From: Rhodobacteraceae bacterium UBA6197
Lineage (GTDB): Bacteria; Pseudomonadota; Alphaproteobacteria; Rhodobacterales; Rhodobacteraceae
Reading direction: 5' to 3'
NCBI GenBank assembly: GCA_002422085.1
Contig: DISZ01000016.1
Coordinates: 40,143 to 70,329, forward strand
DNA length: 30,187 nt
The notes under the pieces are model-generated. The model had not been told where the DNA came from. It ran no database searches and saw only the letters and a program-made list of their open reading frames with translations. A program made the translations under genes and the position numbers. This document shows positions 6,432 to 15,121 of the stretch, piece after piece. Position 1 is the first letter of the stretch; the number at the start of each line of letters is the position of its first letter.

Positions 6432-8423
6432 TCATGGGCAGCCGTCCCGAGAGATTTGCACAATCCGACCGCCAAGATCATCGTGAACGACCGGGCCCAA
6501 CGACAGGATCGCCGTCGCGTTCAGATCGGGATAGGTTCGCATTTCCACTTTGCCGAAAATGGCAAAACGAATATGGAACCGACGGATCACAGCGCAACGT
6601 TCGGCCGGGTCTTTCGTCGTGTAAAAAGCCCGAACAAGGTCTGCACGCTTATAGGTCGCCCCACTATCACCCCGCCACAGCCATTCGTGTCCAGCCCAGC
6701 CCAGAACCGCAGGTTGCCCCGTCAGCGCCGAAATGCGCCCGGTTTCACCAAAGGCTTCACCAGACGCCTCTATCAGCGATTCACCCGGAGCCAACGACAA
6801 CCGCCCAGCGGCTTCAACCAACCCACGCTCGTCGCCCAGAAAGGCCAGCCCGTCCAGATTGTGGACCACCGAGGGCGGGCTGAATACATGCGGCGCATAG
6901 GCCAGCGTCGCAACCAACGGCACCAGCGCGACAAGCGCTGCAGCCATCCAGACTCCGCCTCGCCTCACCGCCGGGGCCAGTGCTGCCAGCGCACCGATCA
7001 TCAGCAGATTTTGGGCGCGGAATGTCAGTTTGAACATCGTATTCGCCCGGGCATAATCCAGTTCGTAAATATCGCGCACGATTATCGTTTCGGGAACAGC
7101 GATCAGGATTAACGCGCTGACAAGAACAACGCCGATCGCCAATTGCGTTGCTTGGGCCCGCCGCCACAGCAAAGGCAAGACGAACAGAGCCGCCGCTGGA
7201 AGGGCATGGCCATAGAGCACCATCAACTGCCATACCGGGGTGCGCGCGGGCGCGGCCTCGATCCCGGCAACGAACGGCGTGAAGGAACCCACGAAGGGTG
7301 CAGCCGTCAAGAAGGCCACGGCCAACACGACAACCGCCGCCGCGCCCAGCCGGTCCAATCGCCGTGCCAAATTGGAACCGGGCGACAGGGCAAGGATCAG
7401 GACAACGATCAGAGCGATCAGCCCAAGGATCGCCACATCCCATGAATTGATAGCAACGCACAGCCCCAGCACCCAGCCGAACGTAGCCACCTGAACCAGA
7501 TCTGGATCGCTGCAAGCTCGGCCGCGTGCCAGAATGGCCAACAGCAAAAGCAGGCCCAGCAGAACGACAGGCGTCGCCACGACATGCGCGTGCAGATCGC
7601 CAGCTGCAAAGGCATAGGCAATAAATTCGGTAAAGCCTTTGTCGGCCGTTGGCGGGTCGAACCCGATAAAGCGGGTCGAGTCGGGAAAATAAAATCCTTC
7701 CTTCGTCGTCGGCATGAACCCACGAAACATCGTATAAAGCACCGAATGCAGATTGCCGCCACAAAGCGTCAAAACCGTCGCCGCTCCGCCAAGAACCTGC
7801 GCAATAGACCGACCAAAGGGCGCGGCCAGTTCTGCGGTCAGCCGCCACACCGCCAGACCCGTCAGGGCGAATAGACAGGCCATACCGATCTGATAGGCGG
7901 CGGTGGGTGCTGCGCCCGCGATCTGGCCCCAGGCCGCCGTCATTGCCTGCCCGACATAGTAATAGTTCACCGGTGCTCCGGCGTACCAGGCATCCTGCGG
8001 TGGCATCCATTCGGTCCGCATCGCGGCGGAAAGAAAGGCCATATCGGTAAATTTCTCCAGCCCGGTCAAATCGGGACGCCCCAACCTTTGCGCAAGGCCC
8101 AACCAGAACAGCAGAGCAAAAGCCGTAGCGGCGATCAGCCCGCCCCGAGGATCGGCAGGCGGCGGGGCGGTCCAGGCCCTTGCGCCCAATAGAACGACAA
8201 GCCCTGCCAGAGAAGCCGCACCAAAGGGCAAAAGTCCCAGTGCGGAGCAGGCCCATGGCAGCCAACCGATGACGGTCCAGCCGATCAGCACAGCCACCAC
8301 CCAGCCACCGCCACCCGGCACAAGCCGCAGCGCCAAAGGGCGCACGGCCCAGGCTCCGAGGGCCAGAAGCGCCAGCATACGCAGAACAAGCGCCAGTTCG
8401 GCGGGCGGCAGGCTTCCCGTCAT
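6432..8423 (-). CDS. DUF2298 / Chlor_Arch_YYY-type membrane protein
   Basis: This roughly 663-residue polytopic membrane protein belongs to the DUF2298 family, whose hallmark is a Tyr-Tyr-Tyr motif. Here LEKFTDMAFLSAAMRT is followed by WYAGAPVNYYYVGQ (about residues 150-158), and FAAGDLHAH and YARANTMFKLTFRAQN follow at spacings expected for the family. These proteins resemble GT-C membrane glycosyltransferases in hydropathy and are best known from Chloroflexi and Archaea; their reaction is not established. The ATG at 8423 overlaps the upstream TGA (ATGA), so it is probably coupled to the GT39-like gene. The C-terminal 150 residues (about from GLAFLGDERGLVEAAG) look like an extracytoplasmic domain. 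Context suggests a role in surface-glycan transfer. Confidence 0.85.
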   Translation of the reverse strand: MTGSLPPAELALVLRMLALLALGAWAVRPLALRLVPGGGGWVVAVLIGWTVIGWLPWACSALGLLPFGAASLAGLVVLLGARAWTAPPPADPRGGLIAATAFALLFWLGLAQRLGRPDLTGLEKFTDMAFLSAAMRTEWMPPQDAWYAGAPVNYYYVGQAMTAAWGQIAGAAPTAAYQIGMACLFALTGLAVWRLTAELAAPFGRSIAQVLGGAATVLTLCGGNLHSVLYTMFRGFMPTTKEGFYFPDSTRFIGFDPPTADKGFTEFIAYAFAAGDLHAHVVATPVVLLGLLLLLAILARGRACSDPDLVQVATFGWVLGLCVAINSWDVAILGLIALIVVLILALSPGSNLARRLDRLGAAAVVVLAVAFLTAAPFVGSFTPFVAGIEAAPARTPVWQLMVLYGHALPAAALFVLPLLWRRAQATQLAIGVVLVSALILIAVPETIIVRDIYELDYARANTMFKLTFRAQNLLMIGALAALAPAVRRGGVWMAAALVALVPLVATLAYAPHVFSPPSVVHNLDGLAFLGDERGLVEAAGRLSLAPGESLIEASGEAFGETGRISALTGQPAVLGWAGHEWLWRGDSGATYKRADLVRAFYTTKDPAERCAVIRRFHIRFAIFGKVEMRTYPDLNATAILSLGPVVHDDLGGRIVQISRDGCP

Positions 8424-10084
8424 GGCTGGCGCCGCCAGTCCCGCGCCAGCGCTTCGGGCGTGCAATCTGCTGGGGCGACATTGTCGGCAAGGCGCCGGAC
8501 CAACTCCGCCTCGGGCAGGCTTTCGATGTTGCGCAGCAAGATCACCTCAGGGCGGTCAAAAACCGTCCGCGTTTCTTCTATCGCAAGCCCGGGAACGAAG
8601 ATGCGGCCGAAGAGCCCCTCCCGCCCGGCCTGAAAGACCGAGACAAAGCCAAGATCGCTGCGGGCAAGCCGTGCATAAAATGTGCAGATTACGGGCGGAG
8701 CTTCAGGTTGACGCGGCAGCACCGCCCAGTTGCGGCGGCTGGCGATGACTATCCATCCTGCTTTGGCCAGTTGACCGGCGAGTGTTTCCGGCATGACATC
8801 CGACTCGGTCAACAGCAGGGACAGCCGCGTGCGTGTCCCGGTTTGCGCCAAGTCATTCGGCTCAACAGCCACGATGGCGTTCGGGGCAGACAGTTCCAGC
8901 AGCTTTGCTTCAGCCGCAATGCGTGGATCCTGACGCGCATAGACTGTAGCTTGATCCAGCCCAGCAAGTACCATCAAGCCGATCCCGGTCAAAGCCAGCG
9001 ACAGGACAAAGCGACTGATCGATTGCACAACAAGACGTCCTGCCCCCACTCCTGCCAGCACGAGAACCACCGGCACCAACGGCGCGAGATAGCGAAAGAA
9101 CTTTGCCTGCCAGCCAAAGACCAACAGCGCATAGAGAATGGCAAAGACCAGCGCCGGAGCTGCCGCCCGCCGTGCACCGCGCGGTAACAGGGCCAGCCCG
9201 GCAAATGCCAGCACAAGCCCCGCACCCGATGTGGCCGACCACAATTGGCGCAGATCGTACCAGCCATGTGCCGCACCTTGGAACTGCGCCGTCCAGAAGA
9301 CCGGGATCGCTCCGGTGACGACCCCGTTTTCAAATCGCATCACTGCAAACCAGTCTGAAAATGCTAGAAACAGCGACGGTGTCGAAGCCAAACCGAAGCC
9401 AATCGCCAAAACCATTCCGAGCGAAACCGCCTTTATCCTCTGCGCATCGGGCCAACCGGCCAAGACGAGCGCGGTCAGCGGTATGGTGGCGGCGATGACG
9501 GACGTGGTCTTCAGCCCAAAACCAAGGCCCAGGATTGCCGCCGACCAGAGGGCCATCCGGACATCGCTGATACCTCTCGAAAGCCATAGTGCCGAGACTC
9601 GCCAGAGTGCGACAACCAAAAGCACAAGTGCGCTTTCCGTTGTGCCGAAATGCGCCCATTGCACCAGCGGGGCTGACGCGGCAAAGCCCGACGCTGTGAT
9701 CAGACCTGCGACCGCGCCAGACGTTTCTCCGGCAAGCTGCCGCGCCAGCCCTGCGGCCAGCGGAATTGCCGCCACTGACAACAGGGCCGACATGAACCGC
9801 GCCGCAAGCGTCAGACAAGCACTATCTCCTGTCGTGCAAAACGGCAGCGACAAAAGACGCGGCAACCACAGCGCGAGATCGTTATAGGCATGAAATGCGG
9901 GAATCAGCTTTCCCTCGACACCCAAGGAAAGTGCGGCGCGCACAAGGTTGCCCTCATCGGGATGCAGTCCGCGCCCCTCGTCCCAGTTCAGCCCGGACAG
10001 TCGCAGCGCGACCCCGGCCAAGACGATGCCGACAAGGGCCGTGCGATACCGCGCCTCAGCTTGTGCCACGCTGTCCCCCGACAT
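8420..10084 (-). CDS. GT39/ArnT-like membrane glycosyltransferase
   Basis: This 554-residue protein has about ten or more hydrophobic helices and a soluble C-terminal region of about 150 residues, the layout of GT-C enzymes of the PMT/ArnT (GT39/GT83) class. These use polyprenyl-phosphate sugars on the outer face of the inner membrane. The acidic first-loop motif typical of such enzymes is visible as GLHPDEGN about 35 residues in. The chosen ATG at 10084 gives MSGDSVAQAEAR followed by the first helix. An in-frame start at 10180 would add 32 unusual Cys/Trp-rich residues overlapping the exosortase-like gene, so it is rejected. It overlaps that upstream gene by about 29 bases and the next gene by four, consistent with one operon. 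Acceptor and sugar are unknown. Confidence 0.82.
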   Translation of the reverse strand: MSGDSVAQAEARYRTALVGIVLAGVALRLSGLNWDEGRGLHPDEGNLVRAALSLGVEGKLIPAFHAYNDLALWLPRLLSLPFCTTGDSACLTLAARFMSALLSVAAIPLAAGLARQLAGETSGAVAGLITASGFAASAPLVQWAHFGTTESALVLLVVALWRVSALWLSRGISDVRMALWSAAILGLGFGLKTTSVIAATIPLTALVLAGWPDAQRIKAVSLGMVLAIGFGLASTPSLFLAFSDWFAVMRFENGVVTGAIPVFWTAQFQGAAHGWYDLRQLWSATSGAGLVLAFAGLALLPRGARRAAAPALVFAILYALLVFGWQAKFFRYLAPLVPVVLVLAGVGAGRLVVQSISRFVLSLALTGIGLMVLAGLDQATVYARQDPRIAAEAKLLELSAPNAIVAVEPNDLAQTGTRTRLSLLLTESDVMPETLAGQLAKAGWIVIASRRNWAVLPRQPEAPPVICTFYARLARSDLGFVSVFQAGREGLFGRIFVPGLAIEETRTVFDRPEVILLRNIESLPEAELVRRLADNVAPADCTPEALARDWRRQP

Positions 10085-11093
10085 CGGACAACGCAAGGTA
10101 GGGCAGAACCAGCAGCAGGAAATGCACCAAGGTGTTCTGAACAAGCCGCAACGTAGCGCGAAGGGCTTCGGGCGGAACATATGGTTCGGGGATATACATC
10201 CCGGCCCCGTCGGGCCGCAACAGGGTTACTGGTGCTTCGGCTTCGGCCAATGCCCAGATCGCGACAGGTGCCGCAACCAGAAGCGCGGCAAACATCAGTG
10301 GCAGTGCAAACGCCAGCCAGACCGGCCTGCGCGCCAGCAGCGCCGCCGCGACCACGACCGGCATCGACAGGGTGAAATGCTGCGGCTGAATCGGGGCTAG
10401 GAAAAGGCGGACCGGATCTGACCCGGCAAGGAAAAAGGTTCCTACCGACCAGCCCCCGACGCGTCTGGCAATTTCTCCGACTTCCGGCAGCAAGAACGGC
10501 AGGATCTCGTTCGCCGGCAACACCAGCAGCCCCGAGACCGTTTCGGCCAAGGGCGACCACAGCAGCGCCAACGCCGCCATGAGCATGCCAAACATCAGCA
10601 GCTTCGCTGGGGGTAACAGGACAAGGCCGATCACCAAAACGGTAAGAAGCGGAAACAGCCCGTCGTGCAGCAGGTCAAATCCACCGGGCCACCGATCCAG
10701 CGCCTTTGCAAGCGCGACAACACGCAGCAGGTTGAAAAGCTGGATTGCCGCAACCCCCAACATCACTCGCGGCAGCATCCAAGCGCGCATCTGGTGCCTT
10801 GGCGCGATGGTCAGCAGCGCGGCAAGCAAAGCTACCACCAAACCCATGCCGTCGCAGACCTCTCCCACCCGAACGGCCCAGCCGGAAGACAGGGATCGAA
10901 GTTCCAGCCCATTCCGGATCAGATCGACGCCCAGCATATGCAGAATTGGCTCCGCCAGCGCAGCAATACCTTGCGCCACGCCCTGCCCCGCAATCCGACC
11001 AAGGGATCCCATCTCGACAGCAAAGCCAATGGCCAGAACGACCATGGCTGTCGCAACGGAGAAAAGCAATCTGGCAACGGGGCCTTGCGGCAA
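10056..11093 (-). CDS. Exosortase/archaeosortase-family transpeptidase-like protein
   Basis: This 345-residue polytopic membrane protein carries the exosortase signature: Cys80 in GEVCDGMGLVVALLAALL, Arg124 in QLFNLLRVVAL and His143 in DLLHDGLFPLL. Spacings of 44 and 19 residues and the flanking helices fit the family (PF09721). Exosortases are thought to cleave C-terminal tripartite tails of exported proteins. It is longer than simple exosortases: after the core there are two or three more helices and an extracytoplasmic stretch around residues 284-318. The start is uncertain. The assigned codon is a TTG at 11093, five bases after the stop of the outer-membrane protein gene, and an internal ATG is also possible. 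It does not resemble any named Xrt subtype I can recall, and none of the known fused domains is present. Confidence 0.78.
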   Translation of the reverse strand: MPQGPVARLLFSVATAMVVLAIGFAVEMGSLGRIAGQGVAQGIAALAEPILHMLGVDLIRNGLELRSLSSGWAVRVGEVCDGMGLVVALLAALLTIAPRHQMRAWMLPRVMLGVAAIQLFNLLRVVALAKALDRWPGGFDLLHDGLFPLLTVLVIGLVLLPPAKLLMFGMLMAALALLWSPLAETVSGLLVLPANEILPFLLPEVGEIARRVGGWSVGTFFLAGSDPVRLFLAPIQPQHFTLSMPVVVAAALLARRPVWLAFALPLMFAALLVAAPVAIWALAEAEAPVTLLRPDGAGMYIPEPYVPPEALRATLRLVQNTLVHFLLLVLPYLALSDVGGQRGTS

Positions 11094-11097
11094 TGCC

Positions 11098-12081
11098 TTA
11101 GAACCGGAGAGAATACGTCAGCCTCGCGTCAGGACCGGCAAAAGCGTCATCCCCGAAATTGGCCCCAAGGCCAAGATCCAGATACGACATGCCGGTGGTC
11201 TGTTCGAACCCGATGCCCAGCCGCGCCTCGTTGTCAAGATGGGCAAGGGCTGCAAGCACAGCATCACTGTCGCTGCCTCCAATCCGACTCTGGGCTGACA
11301 GTTCAAGATAGGGCCGCAATCTACCCGCCAAGCCCCAGCTGTTGCGCAGGTCGAAAGTGGCTGATGTCTGGTCGAAACGGTAGGGTGCTACAATCGCCCC
11401 ACCGCTTTCGACGTAACCGTCGTCCTTCTGCTTAACGTAAAGCAGGCCGAAACCAAGCCGCAAGTCCCCGCCCAACCCCTTGGTCAGGTAATCGGCCGAA
11501 AGGTCAAGAAATTGGCGGCTCGCGCCAAAGCTGCCGGTTATGGCCCCGCCCCCACGCGAGACATCATAGTCAAGCGACATGGCCCCGACGATGCCGGTCA
11601 GGTAAAGCTGGTCAGTCACACGGTAATCCAACCCCAGCGCCAAACCCGCGCCTGTGTCCTTGATCCGACCGTTGTCGGCGGCTGTGCGAATGTCACCACT
11701 CTCCACGATCAGGCCACCGAAATACACCAGCCCTTGCCCCGTGCTGTGCCCCAGAAGCAGGGTACCCACGCCGACAGACCCATCCATCTCTGAAGTGTCG
11801 AAGTCGCGAAACGTCAGCCCAAAGGAAAGCGGGACTGTGTTGCCCATAGTCGCCGACAGCCCACCCTTGGTCGAAACTTGCACAGCACCACCCGAATCGC
11901 GCATCGGACGCATGTTGTCCTTCAACGACTTCACTGTAATGCCGGTGGCGATCTCGGTCATCTCGGGCACGGTGGCCTGGGCCGAGCCCGGCACATTGTG
12001 GGCGTTAGCACCCTGCGCCAGCCCCGCAAGAAAAAGGATCATTGCAGATAGGATGCGAAGACTGGAAAGCATTTTCGGCAT
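11098..12081 (-). CDS. Outer-membrane beta-barrel protein (autotransporter beta-domain-like)
   Basis: This protein of about 327 residues has a Sec signal peptide (MLSSLRILSAMILFLAGLAQGANA, probable cleavage after ANA). A roughly 70-residue N-terminal segment follows, then a string of alternating amphipathic strands rich in Gly and aromatic residues. It ends in LTYSLRF; a C-terminal Phe is the usual BAM-recognition signal of outer-membrane barrels. The barrel resembles autotransporter beta-domains but no passenger is present. The ATG at 12081 is preferred because it places the signal peptide at the N terminus; an in-frame ATG at 12123 is possible. The stop lies five bases before the exosortase-like gene, so the two are probably cotranscribed. 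It could be the surface partner or receptor of the glycosylated protein, which is inference. Confidence 0.8.
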   Translation of the reverse strand: MPKMLSSLRILSAMILFLAGLAQGANAHNVPGSAQATVPEMTEIATGITVKSLKDNMRPMRDSGGAVQVSTKGGLSATMGNTVPLSFGLTFRDFDTSEMDGSVGVGTLLLGHSTGQGLVYFGGLIVESGDIRTAADNGRIKDTGAGLALGLDYRVTDQLYLTGIVGAMSLDYDVSRGGGAITGSFGASRQFLDLSADYLTKGLGGDLRLGFGLLYVKQKDDGYVESGGAIVAPYRFDQTSATFDLRNSWGLAGRLRPYLELSAQSRIGGSDSDAVLAALAHLDNEARLGIGFEQTTGMSYLDLGLGANFGDDAFAGPDARLTYSLRF

Positions 12082-12123
12082 GAGATCACTGCTGGCCTTA
12101 TTAGCACACATCAATGTGATCAT

Positions 12124-12666
12124 ACCACTTGTGATGAGTGCATCAACCGCTTTGTGTCACAGACCCGACAATGAGACTCTGGTTTTGCAGCACCCCATCG
12201 GTTGCCGCTAGGGAAGGTCGATCAGCGCGGCAATTGCAGCTGTCAGGATTGGTGCCCGCACGCGGCCCGGCAAAGCCGCATAGACCGGATCACGGTCAGC
12301 GGCGGAACAAACTGCACCGGGTCATCGCTGCACGACAGAAGGCATGGACGAGCTCGTACCGGACAATCAGCGCACAAAAGGCAATCGACCAACTTGGCGC
12401 GAAGCGAAAGCTATTTACAGCGCTCTCAACCATGAGTTTCTCTGTCTGGCAGACCCTTTGATGGCCGATCCGGATGCACGCCAGAAGCCACCTCGCGCGC
12501 GACTTCCCGCGAACGAAATGGACGAATGGATTGATAATTGGCGCCATTCATCGCACCAGCACCTGACCGCGGCGCTGGTCATGCCGCCATTAGCGTGTAT
12601 CGCCCGAAAGTTCTGTTCTGTTCCTGCGCATCTGGCCTGGTACTTTCCCGCATCTGATGATCGCAA
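12124..12666. other. Gap between outer-membrane protein and GT39-like gene, no recognised gene
   Basis: About 540 bases separate the two minus-strand genes. Open frames exist on both strands (for example 12344-12703 plus and 12296-12547 minus), but neither shows a known domain, a good ribosome binding site or plausible composition. A minus-strand stretch around 12225-12310 reads protein-like (for example PGRVRAPILTAAIAALIDLP), which may be debris. It probably holds the promoter of the outer-membrane/exosortase operon, but no clear -35/-10 pair was found. Confidence 0.4.
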
Positions 12667-14463
12667 TCAGCGACTCGTCAGCGCGCCTTTCAGCCGCGCG
12701 TGATAGGTGCCGGCTTCGAAACAGGGATCACGCTGGAAGATCCGGACGACCGGATGGTCATAGACACGCCACGGCTCTTGCACCCATCCGTCTTCAAGCC
12801 GCAGGCCCGGCAAAGGATAGCCTCTGTCTATCGTCAGAACCGGTGTGAAACATGCCTCGCCAGAAAATAGCGCTTCATAATGCGCCGAGGTCATAGGAAA
12901 CCGCTCTGGCAGCCGCGGCATCACAGCAGATTGGCGATCTGATGAAAGTATCAGAAAATCAGTGCGTGCCAGCATCGCAGCCATACGGTCGGCCTTTTCA
13001 GGGCTGTCGGCATCGGTGATGTCCAAGGTCTGAAAATCGAACCAGCCATCATGCGTCGGCCAGCGGAAGGGCTCATCAGACGTCAGAGACAGGATCGTCG
13101 GCAATGCTTCGTCCCAGCCGGTTTCATTGGTCAGAACCGTTCCGCGGGGCAAGGTCCACAACCAATGAGACGCAACGAGGCGCGGGTGCTGACCATCGTG
13201 CAGCCGAACCGTTCCCGCCCCCCACCACAATGCTGCCAGCAGTGCCGACAAGGCGACCCACCGGTCCAGCCGGCCAACCACCGGTGCCAGCGCCATCGCC
13301 AGTCCGGCCAGTCCCGGTGCCGCATATCGCAACGCGCTGACGCTGCTGGTTGCAGCCAGCAGCAGAAACACGAAAAAAGCCACCAGTGGCACGATCACCG
13401 CGCCCCAACGCCTGTCTTGGATCAGCAGCAACAAAAACAGCCCAGCCGCGACGGGACCCGCCCCGAACAACGCAAAATCGCGAAGGAAGCGCACAATCCC
13501 ATAGCCAGCTATCCATTGCCAGTTCGGCGGAAACCCGGGCGAGGCGGTAACCTCGGCCAGCCCGATGAAATCGGCGATCCAGTCGGGCGAGAGCCGCAAA
13601 CCCCAGATTCCCGGCCCGGCAAAGGCAAATGGGTTGGCCAGGCGAAATACTGTTAGCGCCAGCACAACCGCGAGGCACAGCGCCAGCGCCGCCCGCTGCA
13701 AACTCAGCCCCCGACGGACCGCAAGCGCAGCGGCAAAGATGAAAGGTAGCACCAACAACAGGCCGGTAATTTTTGAAGCCATCGCAAACCCGATGAAAAG
13801 CCCGGCCAGCGCGGCCATCGCCAACGGCCCGGCCCGGCCGCACCGATCTTTGGCGAGCGCCACCATCGGCACAAGTGCCGCCGCTGTCGCGGCGGAAAGC
13901 CATACATCGACGGTATGAAAGGCTGCCAGTTGCAGCGCCGTCGGCATCGCCGCGTAAAGGACGGCCGCGAACAGCCCGGCTGCATTGCCCGCTAGAAGCC
14001 GAGCCCCGAGGAATACCGCAAGAACAGCCGCGGTATCGACAGCTACAGATAGACTCCGGCCGACCTTAATGAAATCAAACCAGTCTGTAGCGCCAAACGC
14101 CTGCCCGACCAACATCCCGGCCAACAGCGGTGCTTCGCCATAGACATAGGAACGGTCGCCAAGATGCGGGTTCAACGGCGAATCCACCGCAAACCACCAT
14201 TGCGACAGCCCCCGTGCTACCTGCGCCGGATCTGCAAGGGCAAGAAACATGTCCTGCGTCAGGAAAAGTAGGTGACGTTCGTCGGGATGCAGGCCGACCA
14301 GCCCGTCCCAGACAATACCCGTCAGGCGCACTTGGGCAGCCAGACACAGCACCGCCAAGAGTGCAAGCGCAGTTTGCGCGGGAGAATGGTCAAAGGTGAA
14401 GCGCAAGTGTTCGGTCCCGCCCGTGTTCCAAAGCAAATAATCAGATGAGGAGCATCGCAACAA
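12667..14463 (-). CDS. GT39/ArnT-like membrane glycosyltransferase (second copy)
   Basis: This protein of up to 598 residues is organised like the other GT39-like protein in the cluster: a first helix, an acidic luminal loop with GLHPDERH, many hydrophobic helices, then a soluble C-terminal domain of about 190 residues. The shared LHPDE motif marks both as GT-C enzymes that probably use polyprenyl-phosphate sugars. The two are clearly diverged, so this is not a recent duplication. The start is uncertain. The ATG at 14463 lacks a Shine-Dalgarno, and a downstream alternative such as the TTG at the LRFTF segment is possible. The gene is about 580 bases upstream of the outer-membrane protein gene on the same strand and may form a separate transcription unit. 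Acceptor unknown. Confidence 0.8.
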   Translation of the reverse strand: MLRCSSSDYLLWNTGGTEHLRFTFDHSPAQTALALLAVLCLAAQVRLTGIVWDGLVGLHPDERHLLFLTQDMFLALADPAQVARGLSQWWFAVDSPLNPHLGDRSYVYGEAPLLAGMLVGQAFGATDWFDFIKVGRSLSVAVDTAAVLAVFLGARLLAGNAAGLFAAVLYAAMPTALQLAAFHTVDVWLSAATAAALVPMVALAKDRCGRAGPLAMAALAGLFIGFAMASKITGLLLVLPFIFAAALAVRRGLSLQRAALALCLAVVLALTVFRLANPFAFAGPGIWGLRLSPDWIADFIGLAEVTASPGFPPNWQWIAGYGIVRFLRDFALFGAGPVAAGLFLLLLIQDRRWGAVIVPLVAFFVFLLLAATSSVSALRYAAPGLAGLAMALAPVVGRLDRWVALSALLAALWWGAGTVRLHDGQHPRLVASHWLWTLPRGTVLTNETGWDEALPTILSLTSDEPFRWPTHDGWFDFQTLDITDADSPEKADRMAAMLARTDFLILSSDRQSAVMPRLPERFPMTSAHYEALFSGEACFTPVLTIDRGYPLPGLRLEDGWVQEPWRVYDHPVVRIFQRDPCFEAGTYHARLKGALTSR

Positions 14464-14470
14464 GCGGCTT

Positions 14471-14506
14471 AACCGCTTTGCGGTTGCCGTCCCGGTACGG
14501 CTTTTC
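14471..14506. repeat. Pair of adjacent hairpins upstream of the GT39-like gene
   Basis: AACCGC-TTT-GCGGTT at 14471-14485 is followed at once by GCCGT-CCCGGT-ACGGC at 14485-14500 and then TTTTCT. Read on the plus strand the second hairpin plus T run looks like an intrinsic terminator, but no plus-strand gene precedes it. On the minus strand the pair lies just upstream of the GT39-like gene. Confidence 0.45.
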
Positions 14507-14510
14507 TGGC

Positions 14511-14587
14511 CCTGTCACAGACTCTGTTGGGCAAATCGGAGGTTGTCGTCGCCCGGGCAGAACTTACCCCACAACCTCTGTGACAGG
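14511..14587. repeat. Perfect 11-bp inverted repeat flanking a 55-bp core
   Basis: CCTGTCACAGA (14511-14521) and TCTGTGACAGG (14577-14587) are perfect inverted copies. Inside them GAGGTTGT and ACAACCTC form a second, nested inverted pair. The adjoining ACTCTGTTGGGCAAATCGG recalls IS termini of the CTGTTG type. It may be a small non-autonomous element or a recombination scar at the 3' edge of the FtsH-like fragment. Confidence 0.5.
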
Positions 14588-14944
14588 TATGCCAGCCGCC
14601 TCATCCAGTTCGCGCGCGGCCGTAAGCGCCTCGGCCATGCCCTCGAGCAGGCCGCGGTTCGGCGCGAGGATCGCGGTGGCGCGGTCTTCGGCGGTCTCGA
14701 TCCGGGTGCGGACCCGGTCGTGGGTGTCGGGCTCGCGCAGCAGCAGCGCGCCCGGGGTGTCGCGCCAGACCGGGCCATGCGCGCCCAGCCCGCAGGTCGC
14801 GTCGATCGAAAGCGCCAGTCCCGTGGCGCGGGCCTCGGCGCGGGCAAGGCGGATCGCGGCGTCGAGATCGGCGGCGCTCGGGCCGACGGCGGCGGCGGCG
14901 AGGGCGCGCAGATCGGGCTCGGGGAAGTCCAGGTGGCGCTTCAA
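14564..14944 (-). pseudogene. FtsH-like AAA+/M41 protease fragment with internal deletion
   Basis: The minus strand encodes about 126 residues. The first part (RALAAAAVGPSAADLDAAIRLARAEAR) resembles the AAA+ lid helices of FtsH-like ATPases. The last part (RVRTRIETAEDRATAIL, then NRGLLEGMAEALTAARELDE) resembles the C-terminal helices of M41 peptidases. The ATPase core with its Walker motifs lies outside the fragment, and the HEAGH-containing peptidase domain that should separate these parts is absent. The segment is visibly richer in G+C than its neighbours. It is therefore read as a relic with an internal deletion, brought in or left behind by rearrangement. The identification rests on weak motif resemblance. 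Confidence 0.5.
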
Positions 14945-14984
14945 GAGGCCGTAAAGCAGATACGCAGACCTGCAACTGAGCTTT

Positions 14985-15117
14985 TGTGACCAATACCCGA
15001 AACAACGACGCCGGTGATGTAATAAGCTTCCAGCATCGATGCCGCCGCAATGATCCAGTAGCCAAAGACACCCAATAACTGGATAGACGGCAGGATCTGG
15101 TCAATCGAAAGCCCCAT
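14985..15117 (-). pseudogene. Truncated DedA-family membrane protein
   Basis: Only the N-terminal 40 or so residues remain: MGLSIDQILPSIQLLG, a hydrophobic helix, then SMLEAYYITGVVVSG, which matches the start of DedA-type proteins (a helix followed by a Leu/Glu-rich re-entrant segment and Gly-Leu-Val-Pro-Gly-like loop). After about 14985 the sequence no longer matches and runs into unrelated codons and a stop. The ATG at 15117 lies five bases after the mprF stop with GGAAAG upstream, so the gene was once coupled to mprF. DedA proteins are implicated in flipping undecaprenyl phosphate or phospholipid, a job that fits beside mprF. Confidence 0.55.
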
Positions 15118-15121
15118 CAGT

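Noticed and set aside
6814..8490. A long minus-strand frame (558 codons) overlapping the DUF2298 gene.
   Set aside because: It is a shadow of the DUF2298 coding frame, rich in Arg/Gly/Cys with no domain. The other frame carries the YYY motif and membrane helices.
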